A DNA stretch of 7,049 bases from the NCBI GenBank assembly GCA_030665705.1, contig DAOUZG010000098.1, positions 1-7,049 of the forward strand, written 5' to 3'. The notes under the pieces are model-generated. The model saw only the letters and a list, made by a program, of their open reading frames with translations, searched no databases and was not told the origin of the DNA. The DNA comes from Deltaproteobacteria bacterium (GTDB taxonomy: Bacteria > Myxococcota_A > UBA9160 > SZUA-336). Position numbers and translations under genes: made by a program. Positions 1-5,134 of this stretch are shown piece by piece. Position 1 is the stretch's first letter, and the number at the start of each line of letters is the position of its first letter.

Positions 1-293
1 CCCTTCGAGTGCCGCAGGACGTAGAGGTCGTACTCGGCGGCGTGGAAGATCTTGCGGATTCGCGGGTTGGCGAGGATCCGCGCGATAGGCTCGAGCTGAT
101 CCTCGGATGAAAGTGCCAGGGGATCGACGAGGAAGACCTCGCTGCGGGTCCCGAGCTGGAGTAGGCAGACCTTATCGAAGTAGTGGAAGAAGCTATCCGC
201 CTCGGTGTCGACGGCGATGACCGGCTCTTCCCGGAGTTTCTGCGCGAGTTCCTTGAGCTCCTGGGGATTTTCGATCAGCTCGTGCTCCGTCAT
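1..293 (-). CDS. rnd: Ribonuclease D, N-terminal part (runs off left edge)
   Basis: This is the first 97 codons of a 3'-5' exoribonuclease of the DEDD superfamily, RNase D type, which trims the 3' ends of structured RNAs such as tRNA precursors in the cytoplasm. Visible signatures are Exo I at residues 28-31 (VDTE, with catalytic D29 and E31) followed by the usual CLLQLGT strand at 43-49, and Exo II at 84-90 (HAAEYDL, with D89). Exo III and any HRDC domains would lie beyond base 1. The ATG at 293-291 is chosen because AGGTG (305-301) sits 7 bases upstream and the family fold begins soon after. A candidate promoter lies about 100 bases upstream. The lipoprotein gene precedes it on the same strand after a 178-base gap. 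The exonuclease family is secure; RNase D rather than another DEDD 3'-5' exonuclease is likely, but the C-terminal domains are not seen. Confidence 0.85.
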   Translation of the reverse strand, partial: MTEHELIENPQELKELAQKLREEPVIAVDTEADSFFHYFDKVCLLQLGTRSEVFLVDPLALSSEDQLEPIARILANPRIRKIFHAAEYDLYVLRHSK

Positions 294-300
294 CGACGAA

Positions 301-305
301 CACCT
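301..305 (-). promoter_or_regulatory. Shine-Dalgarno site for RNase D
   Basis: On the minus strand this reads AGGTG, a core anti-SD match, with a 7-base spacer to the ATG at 293. It fixes the RNase D start and contrasts with the neighbouring genes that lack such a site. Confidence 0.55.
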
Positions 306-398
306 AGAGCAGGGGAGTCGGGTGAAACCGCTTTCGGGAAGGCGGGCCTGCCGAGTGGCGGGGCAGGAGAGGGGCACCGCAGCCCTTCCGGTACCCTC

Positions 399-427
399 AT
401 TCTAACGCGCCCCTGCGGAGCGCCCAA
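399..427 (-). promoter_or_regulatory. Candidate sigma70-type promoter for RNase D
   Basis: On the minus strand, TTGGGC (427-422) and TAGAAT (404-399) are separated by exactly 17 bases. The -10 matches TATAAT at five of six positions; the -35 is weak (TTG conserved). Initiation would be near 392, giving a leader of about 100 bases that ends at the AGGTG site. The rest of the 294-471 gap holds no credible gene. This is inference from motif and spacing only. Confidence 0.4.
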
Positions 428-441
428 ACCGATCCCCGCGC

Positions 442-459
442 GACCCCGCCGCGGGGGTC
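442..459 (-). terminator. GC-rich hairpin after the lipoprotein gene, weak terminator candidate
   Basis: GACCCC (442-447) and GGGGTC (454-459) are perfect inverted repeats around a 6-base loop. An alternative register pairs CCCCG (444-448) with CGGGG (452-456). It begins 13 bases downstream of the lipoprotein stop on the minus strand. There is no U-tract: only TTT follows, about 13 bases on, and those bases overlap the proposed RNase D -35. It may be a weak or factor-dependent terminator, or just G+C-rich sequence. Confidence 0.25.
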
Positions 460-471
460 CCCCCCCGGGCC

Positions 472-786
472 CTAGGGATCGTGCTCGTCGCCGACCGTGG
501 TGTGGAAGCGGTAGGAGGTGACGTGACCGGTGTCGTCAAAGAGAACGACGAGATCCCGCGCCTCGACGCGGCCGATGAACGGTCGGCGATAGTAGGTGTA
601 GGTCCAGGTGACCTGCCCATCCTCGATTCCGACCTGCCACGGGGCACCGAACAGCTCCCGGACCTGCTCGCTTCGAGTCTCGCCGATCCGGATCTCGTCG
701 ACCCTCTCTCCAGGGAAGGATGTGCCCACGGTGCTGGCGCACGCACCGAGCATGATTGCGAGAGTCGCGACCGCCAGCCGGTGCAT
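472..786 (-). CDS. Small BamE/SmpA/OmlA-like outer-membrane lipoprotein
   Basis: This is a 104-residue protein with a type II signal peptide: short basic start (H2, R3), hydrophobic core at 4-13, and lipobox LGAC with the lipidated cysteine at C16. Ala at +2 is not the Asp inner-membrane retention signal, so outer-membrane placement is expected if Lol rules apply. The mature part resembles the SmpA/OmlA/BamE fold: an 'I.IG.T..EQVRELFGAPW' type helix (about residues 33-50), then W-containing strands (TWTYTYYRRPF, about 60-70) and a final beta hairpin ending near residue 96. BamE proper is an accessory subunit of the outer-membrane beta-barrel assembly complex. This domain also occurs in many lipoproteins of unknown role, so I do not assign bamE. 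It is transcribed divergently from proS. The start codon ATG has no clear Shine-Dalgarno site but a TACACT hexamer 6 bases upstream. Confidence 0.8.
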   Translation of the reverse strand: MHRLAVATLAIMLGACASTVGTSFPGERVDEIRIGETRSEQVRELFGAPWQVGIEDGQVTWTYTYYRRPFIGRVEARDLVVLFDDTGHVTSYRFHTTVGDEHDP

Positions 787-792
787 ACCCGT

Positions 793-821
793 AGTGTAGG
801 GACCGACGTCGGCCTTGCCAT
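793..821 (-). promoter_or_regulatory. Candidate promoter of the lipoprotein gene, leaderless arrangement
   Basis: On the minus strand, ATGGCA (821-816, four of six matches to TTGACA) and TACACT (798-793, TANNNT) are spaced by 17 bases. The -10 ends only 6 bases before the ATG at 786, so transcription would start at or next to the initiation codon. No GGAGG-like sequence lies in between. The spacer holds the palindrome CCGACGTCGG (803-812), a possible operator. Confidence 0.4.
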
Positions 822-847
822 GCTCCGAAAGGTCTGACCCGGTGGGT

Positions 848-853
848 TAGAAT
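848..853 (+). promoter_or_regulatory. -10-like hexamer immediately upstream of proS
   Basis: TAGAAT matches TATAAT at five of six positions and ends 9 bases before the proS ATG at 863. The 9 bases between (CTCGCGACG) contain no Shine-Dalgarno site. A start point near 860-863 would give a leaderless or nearly leaderless mRNA. No good -35 lies at 16-18 bases (CCGAAA at 825-830 is the 17-base position), so the promoter call rests on the -10 and its position. Confidence 0.4.
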
Positions 854-862
854 CTCGCGACG

Positions 863-2566
863 ATGCGCTGGTCCCAGGGGTTTCTTCCCACGCTCCGCGA
901 CGACCCGGCCGACGCCGAGGCAGCGAGCCATCGCCTCCTGGTCCGAGGCGGGTTCATCCGCCAGCTCGGAGCCGGAATCTACTCGGTTCTCCCTCTGGGG
1001 CGCCGCGTGCTGCTGAAGATCGAGCGGATCATCCGTCAGGAGATGGTGGGGATCGGGGGTCAGGAATTTCATCTCCCCGCCCTTCTCCCGGCCGAGCTCT
1101 GGAAGGAGAGCGGACGCTGGGACGAGATCGGCCAGGAGATGTTCCGCCTACGCGATCGCAGGGAGGCGGACCTGTGCCTCGGGATGACCCACGAGGAGAT
1201 CTTCGCCGACCTCGCACGGAACGAGCTCCGAAGCTACCGCGAGCTTCCGCAGATCTGGTTCCAAATCCAGTCGAAGTTCCGCGACGAGCCACGTCCCAAG
1301 TCGGGCGTGCTGCGCACGCGTCAGTTCACCATGAAGGACTCCTACTCGTTCGACTCAACCTGGGAGGGGCTGGATCGCTCCTTCGAGCTCCACCTCGAGG
1401 CCTACAAGCGCATCTTCGGGCGGTGCGGTTTGGAGACGATCGCGGTCGAGGCCTGGTCCGGGGCGATGGGGGGCAAGGAGTCGGTCGAGTTCCAGTCCTT
1501 CTCGGAAGCTGGAGAGGATTGGGCCGTCACCTGCCCGGGATGCGCGTACGCGGCCAACCTGGAGAAGGCGGTCTCGCAGGTGGACGCGGTCGAAGATCCC
1601 GAGGACGAAGCCGCGCCGGAGCGTTTTCCGACTCCGGGCGTCCACACCATCGAGGAGCTCGCGCGCTTTCCGGGGGGCGCACCGGCGGAGCGTCAGATCA
1701 AGACGCTGTTCTACGTGGTGGACGGCAAGCCGACGCTGTTTCTCCTGAGGGGAGACCACGATCTCAGCGAGGTGAGGGCGGTCGATGCGACGGGCACGGC
1801 CAACCTGAGACCGGGTCATCCCGACGAGATCCAGGAATCGCTGGGAGCCTCGGCGGGCAGTCTCGGCGCGGTCGGCGTGGATCACCTCACGGTGTACGCC
1901 GACGAGGCACTCCGGGGTCGCAGGGGGATGACCACCGGTGCCAACGAGGACGGCTTCCACCTGCATCACGTCGACGTGGCACGGGACCTCCGCAGCCCCC
2001 ACTGGGTCGATCTGCGGGAGGTACGTCGCGGCGATCGCTGTACCAAGTGCGGCACAGAGCTCGAGGTTCGGCGAAGCATCGAGCTCGGGCACATCTTCAA
2101 GCTGGGTCTACGCTACTCGGAATCGATGGGCGTCCGCGTGCTCAACGCCGAAGGACAGGAGGTGCCCGTCGTGATGGGTTCCTACGGGATCGGGCTGGAG
2201 CGCCTCATGGCAGCCGTCGTCGAGGCCCACCACGACGAGAACGGAATCTGCTGGCCGGTTTCCGTGGCCCCCTGGGAAGCAGTTGTCGTCCCGGTGAAGG
2301 TGACGGACGACCGGCAGCGGTCCGTCGCGGAGCGGCTCTACGGCGAGCTGCAGGAAGCGGGAGTCGAGGTTCTTCTGGATGACCGGGACGAGCGCGCGGG
2401 AGTGAAGTTCAAGGACGCCGACCTGATCGGGATCCCGCTCCGAGTGGTCGTCGGCCCTCGGGCCCTGGCCCACGGGAACGTGGAGCTGTTCGAACGGGCC
2501 GCGGCGTCCAGCTCCGAAGTTGCAATCGAGCAGGCTGCATCGAGTGTTGGGGAGAAAATCGGATGA
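863..2566 (+). CDS. proS: Prolyl-tRNA synthetase, bacterial type with editing insertion
   Basis: This 567-residue class II aminoacyl-tRNA synthetase charges tRNA-Pro with proline in the cytoplasm; the length is close to the E. coli enzyme (572). The start aligns with the family N-terminus (SQGFLPTLRDDPADAE at 4-19; AGIYSVLPLG at 37-46). Motifs in order are the substrate loop THEE (109-112), motif 2 from FRDE (139-142) to the MKDSYSF block ending at 163, and motif 3 at 439-447 (GSYGIGLER). Between motifs 2 and 3 lies the INS editing domain, with the conserved IK pair at 279-280 (the lysine equivalent to E. coli K279), LRGDHDL at 295-301 and TTGANEDG at 357-364, so Ala-tRNA-Pro editing is expected. 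CPGC (224-227) and CTKC (393-396) flank this domain and could form a zinc ribbon. The anticodon-binding domain follows from about residue 475. It is the first gene of the plus-strand unit, and its stop overlaps the next start as ATGA. Confidence 0.97.
   Translation: MRWSQGFLPTLRDDPADAEAASHRLLVRGGFIRQLGAGIYSVLPLGRRVLLKIERIIRQEMVGIGGQEFHLPALLPAELWKESGRWDEIGQEMFRLRDRREADLCLGMTHEEIFADLARNELRSYRELPQIWFQIQSKFRDEPRPKSGVLRTRQFTMKDSYSFDSTWEGLDRSFELHLEAYKRIFGRCGLETIAVEAWSGAMGGKESVEFQSFSEAGEDWAVTCPGCAYAANLEKAVSQVDAVEDPEDEAAPERFPTPGVHTIEELARFPGGAPAERQIKTLFYVVDGKPTLFLLRGDHDLSEVRAVDATGTANLRPGHPDEIQESLGASAGSLGAVGVDHLTVYADEALRGRRGMTTGANEDGFHLHHVDVARDLRSPHWVDLREVRRGDRCTKCGTELEVRRSIELGHIFKLGLRYSESMGVRVLNAEGQEVPVVMGSYGIGLERLMAAVVEAHHDENGICWPVSVAPWEAVVVPVKVTDDRQRSVAERLYGELQEAGVEVLLDDRDERAGVKFKDADLIGIPLRVVVGPRALAHGNVELFERAAASSSEVAIEQAASSVGEKIG
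2549..2554 (+). promoter_or_regulatory. Shine-Dalgarno site for the acyl-CoA dehydrogenase
   Basis: GGGGAG lies within the last codons of proS with an 8-base spacer to the ATG at 2563. It supports the start at the ATGA junction, where the ribosome finishing proS can reinitiate. Confidence 0.55.
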
Positions 2567-3714
2567 GCACTGCACCACTGACCGTTCTTGGAGAGGAGGA
2601 GGAGATCTTTCGGACCACCGTCCGGGAGTTCGCCGAGCAGGAGATCGCTCCCTGCGTGGAGCGCATGGACCGCGCCGGGCAGTACGATCCCGACATCGTC
2701 CCGAAGCTCTTCGATCTCGGCGTCATGGCGATCGAGACGCCGGAGGAGTGGGGCGGAGCCGGAGGGTCCTTCTTTCTTTCGATTCTCGCCGTCGAGGAGC
2801 TCTCCCGCGTGGATGCGAGCGTCGCGGTTCTCGTCGACGTGCAGAACACACTGGTCGCGAACGCGATCTTCCGGTGGGGTGCCAAGGACCTGAAGGAGAA
2901 GTACCTCGGTCAGATGTCCTCGGGGACGGTCGGTGCGTATGCGCTGTCCGAGGCGGTCTCCGGAAGCGACGCCTTCGCGCTCCAATGCCGCGCGGCGAAG
3001 GACGGCGACGACTTCCGGCTCAGCGGCAACAAGCTCTGGATCACCAACGGAGCGGAAGCCGGCGTCTTCCTCATCTTCGCGACGCTCGATCCCGGGGCGG
3101 GCTACAAGGGGATCACCTGCTTCGTCGTGGAGAAGGGATTCGAGGGATTCAGCGTCGGCAAGAAAGAGGACAAGCTCGGGATCCGCGCGAGCTCGACGAC
3201 CGAGCTCGTTCTGGACGGCGTACGGGTTCCCAAGGAGAACGTGCTGGGAGACGTGGGTCGAGGCTACCGGGTGGCAATCGAGACGCTCAACGAGGGGAGG
3301 ATCGGAATCGGGTCGCAGATGGTGGGGATCGCGCAGGGCGCCCTCGAAGACGCACTCGGATACACGAGCCAGCGGAAGCAGTTCGGCCAGCCGATCGGCG
3401 AGTTTCAGGCGGTGCAGTTCGAGCTGGCGAGGATGGCGACGGAGACCGAGGCGGCCCGTCTTCTGGTCTACAACGCGGCCCGTCTCAAGGACGCCGGCCA
3501 GAACTTCGTGAAAGAGGCGGCGATGGCCAAAGTGTTCAGCTCGGATGTGGCGGAACGGGTCACGTCTCTCGCGATCGAGCTCTTCGGCGGCGTCGGGTAT
3601 ACGCGCGAGTCCCCGGTCGAGAAGCGGTACCGGGATGCGAAGATCGGGAAGATCTACGAGGGGACGAGCCACATGCAGCTCCAGACGATCGCGCGTCAGA
3701 TCCAGCGCGGATGA
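2563..3714 (+). CDS. Short/branched-chain acyl-CoA dehydrogenase
   Basis: This 383-residue FAD-dependent acyl-CoA dehydrogenase introduces an alpha-beta double bond into acyl-CoA and normally passes electrons to ETF. It is complete: N-terminal helical domain (about 1-115), beta domain with flavin signatures YALSEAVSGSD (126-136) and WITNG (159-163), and C-terminal helical domain with RKQFG (271-275), FGGVGYTRE (341-349) and the block IGKIYEGTSHMQL (361-373). E366 in that block is the expected catalytic base. From memory it closely follows the human ACADSB type: VDASVAVLVDVQNTL, YKGITCFVVE, KLGIRASST and LNEGRIGIGSQM all have counterparts there. 2-Methylbutyryl-CoA, isobutyryl-CoA or short straight-chain substrates are therefore likely, as in isoleucine/valine or fatty-acid breakdown. 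It is coupled to proS by ATGA (2563-2566). No other beta-oxidation gene is in the window, so the pathway context is missing. Confidence 0.95.
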   Translation: MSTAPLTVLGEEEEIFRTTVREFAEQEIAPCVERMDRAGQYDPDIVPKLFDLGVMAIETPEEWGGAGGSFFLSILAVEELSRVDASVAVLVDVQNTLVANAIFRWGAKDLKEKYLGQMSSGTVGAYALSEAVSGSDAFALQCRAAKDGDDFRLSGNKLWITNGAEAGVFLIFATLDPGAGYKGITCFVVEKGFEGFSVGKKEDKLGIRASSTTELVLDGVRVPKENVLGDVGRGYRVAIETLNEGRIGIGSQMVGIAQGALEDALGYTSQRKQFGQPIGEFQAVQFELARMATETEAARLLVYNAARLKDAGQNFVKEAAMAKVFSSDVAERVTSLAIELFGGVGYTRESPVEKRYRDAKIGKIYEGTSHMQLQTIARQIQRG

Positions 3715-4595
3715 GAAGAGAGCCGATCGTCTACATTCTCGACGTCTACTACCTGATCTTTCGTGCTTACTACGCACTGCCCGCCCTGCGAGCTCCGGAC
3801 GGCGCGCCGGTCGGCGCCGTGCGGGGGTACGCGCAGACGCTGGTCCGCCTCCTCCGCGACCTCGCGCCCGAGTACATCGTCGGCGCTGCGGACTTCGCGC
3901 TGACGAGCTTCCGGAACGATCTCTACCCCGACTACAAGTTGGGGAGGACCGAGGCCCCTCCCGACCTCGAGCCGCAGTTCGGGCTCTGCGAAGAGGTCAC
4001 CCGGGCGCTCGGGATCCGCTTCTTCTCGGTCGAGAAGTTCGAAGCCGACGACGTGATCGCCGCACTCGTGCGTCGACTGGAGGCAATCCCCACTACGATC
4101 TGGATCGTCACCCGCGACAAGGACCTGGGGGCGCTGGCCTCCGAAAGGGTGGGGCTGCTCGATCCCGCGGGTCGGCAGCGCCAGGGTCCGGCTGAGATCG
4201 AGGCCCGCTTCGGTGTGCCGCCGGCACTCCTTCAGGATTACCTCGCCCTCGTCGGAGATCCGACCGACCGGATCCCGGGAGTCCGGGGGATCGGGCCCTT
4301 CACCGCACGCGCGTTGCTCCGTCACTTCGGCGGAGTCGACGGGATCCCGCCCGACGAGCACGGGTGGGAAGGGATCGATCTCCCACAGCCGGAGCGGGTA
4401 CGCCGGTACCTCGAGGAGGGGAGGGAAACCCTCGAACTCTCGAGGGAGCTCGTGAGACTCCGGGACGACCTCCCGATCGACGCCGAACTGGCAGACCTCC
4501 GGTATCGAGGGGCGAGCCGCAGCAAGCTCGCTCCCCTGCTCGAGCGGCTCGGATTCACACGGCTGCTCCGTCAGGTGCCCGTGTGGAGCGATTGA
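3711..4595 (+). CDS. Stand-alone 5'-3' exonuclease (PolA N-terminal / flap endonuclease family)
   Basis: This 294-residue protein corresponds to the 5' nuclease domain of DNA polymerase I without any polymerase domain. Family members remove RNA primers and 5' flaps during replication and repair using two or three divalent metal ions. Conserved residues are D11 (ILDVYY), D61 (AADF), the arch region FRNDLYPDYK with R68, Y75 and K76, E111-D113-D114 (EADD), D136 and D138 (RDKD), and D183 and D186 (GDPTD) leading into the helix-3-turn-helix DNA-binding segment IPGVRGIG (188-195). All metal-ligand acids seem present, so an active enzyme is expected. Two departures stand out: the usual VDG after the first Asp is DVY, and the Lys of the GxGxKTA motif is Phe (F197). 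The ATG overlaps the acyl-CoA dehydrogenase stop as ATGA. No clear Shine-Dalgarno site precedes it, which suggests coupling. The frame is open further upstream, but that part is antiparallel to no known fold and overlaps the dehydrogenase. Confidence 0.9.
   Translation: MRREPIVYILDVYYLIFRAYYALPALRAPDGAPVGAVRGYAQTLVRLLRDLAPEYIVGAADFALTSFRNDLYPDYKLGRTEAPPDLEPQFGLCEEVTRALGIRFFSVEKFEADDVIAALVRRLEAIPTTIWIVTRDKDLGALASERVGLLDPAGRQRQGPAEIEARFGVPPALLQDYLALVGDPTDRIPGVRGIGPFTARALLRHFGGVDGIPPDEHGWEGIDLPQPERVRRYLEEGRETLELSRELVRLRDDLPIDAELADLRYRGASRSKLAPLLERLGFTRLLRQVPVWSD
4409..4446. repeat. Cluster of overlapping inverted repeats inside the exonuclease gene
   Basis: The palindrome CCTCGAGG (4409-4416), the hairpin GAGGG-AAA-CCCTC (4421-4433) and the hairpin CCCTCGA-ACTC-TCGAGGG (4429-4446, seven perfect pairs) overlap within 38 bases. 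The last two are mutually exclusive. The stretch codes for a Leu/Glu/Arg-rich helix, so CTC/GAG codon use could produce it by chance. Confidence 0.5.
4573..4577 (+). promoter_or_regulatory. Shine-Dalgarno site that favours the GTG start at 4583
   Basis: AGGTG lies 5 bases before GTG 4583. The competing TTG at 4592 has GGAG only 3 bases upstream, which is too close, so the GTG is preferred. Confidence 0.4.
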
Positions 4596-5134
4596 TCCCG
4601 CACGCGCTTTCGGCTCTGCGCCTGGTCCTGGCCTATCCGTTCTTCCTGGCGATGGGAGACGAGACCGCGATCGTCGCGCTCGGGGCCGGGCTGCTCTTCG
4701 CGACGGCGGTCGTCACCGACGTTCTGGACGGTCGGATGGCCCGGCGTCTCGGAACAGCCAGCGCCTGGGGGCGCGGGCTCGATCACACCGCCGATTTCGT
4801 CTTCGTCGTCCTGGGGCTTCTCGGAGCGTCGCTCCGAGGTGCGCTCACCCCGTGGCTGCCGATCGTCGTTGCGGCTGCTTTTATCCAGTACGTAGGCGAT
4901 TCGTTTCTCTTCCGCGCGAAGCGGGGGCTCCGGATGAGCTCGCTCGGCCAGTGGAACGGGATCTTCTACTTCGTGCCCGTGGCCGGCGATATTCTCGCAC
5001 GGCTGGGGCTCGCGTTCCTGGCGCCGGCGGTTCGGCTCGTTGCCGCGGCCCTCGTGGTTACGACCCTGTTGTCGATGGGGGAGCGGGCGCTCGCCCTGTA
5101 CCGCTCTCTCCGAAAAGCTCGCGGTTCGCCCTAG
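4583..5134 (+). CDS. CDP-alcohol phosphatidyltransferase family membrane protein
   Basis: This is an integral-membrane enzyme of 183 residues, the size of PgsA-type proteins. The family transfers a phosphatidyl (or other phospho-alcohol) group from a CDP-alcohol to a second alcohol, with release of CMP. The full signature D-x2-DG-x2-AR-x8-G-x3-D-x3-D is present without mismatch at residues 43-66: D43, D46, G47, A50, R51, G60, D64 and final D68 by the same spacing (TDVLDGRMARR, then GRGLDHTAD). Hydrophobic spans lie near 8-24, 28-46, 70-84, 90-106, 126-142 and 148-166. The sequence after the motif (HTADF instead of the DPVADK of PgsA) does not match the phosphatidylglycerophosphate or phosphatidylserine synthases I know, so the acceptor alcohol is open. 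The reading frame is open back to 4364, but the domain begins at VERLIPHALSALRL, favouring GTG 4583 (13-base overlap with the exonuclease gene); TTG 4592 is the alternative. The 3' end overlaps the opposing membrane-protein gene by 77 bases. Confidence 0.9.
   Translation: MERLIPHALSALRLVLAYPFFLAMGDETAIVALGAGLLFATAVVTDVLDGRMARRLGTASAWGRGLDHTADFVFVVLGLLGASLRGALTPWLPIVVAAAFIQYVGDSFLFRAKRGLRMSSLGQWNGIFYFVPVAGDILARLGLAFLAPAVRLVAAALVVTTLLSMGERALALYRSLRKARGSP

Noticed and set aside
183..521. Plus-strand open frame across the RNase D start and the intergenic gap
   Set aside because: It is antisense to the RNase D N-terminus, changes character at the gene boundary and has no domain.
815..820. TTGCCA as a -35 box for proS
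   Set aside because: It is 27 bases from TAGAAT, far outside the normal 16-18 base spacing.
1174..2382. A 402-codon plus-strand frame inside proS
   Set aside because: It is a shifted frame of proS with low-complexity Arg/Gly-rich sequence; proS matches its family along its whole length.
2520..3710. Long upstream extension of the exonuclease frame
   Set aside because: The stretch lies in another frame of the acyl-CoA dehydrogenase gene, is Arg/Gly-rich without a domain, and the nuclease fold begins naturally at ATG 3711.
2338..3777. A 479-codon open frame on the minus strand across the proS end and the acyl-CoA dehydrogenase gene
   Set aside because: It is antisense to two well-supported conserved genes, rich in Arg/Leu/His/Asp as expected of a G+C-rich shadow frame, and shows no recognisable domain.
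4429..4446. Hairpin CCCTCGA/TCGAGGG as an intrinsic terminator
   Set aside because: It lies inside a coding region, is not followed by a U-tract, and the downstream gene is coupled to this one.
4364..4582. Upstream start of the CDP-alcohol transferase
   Set aside because: The extra 73 residues are basic, Pro-rich out-of-frame translation of the exonuclease gene; the membrane domain begins right after GTG 4583.
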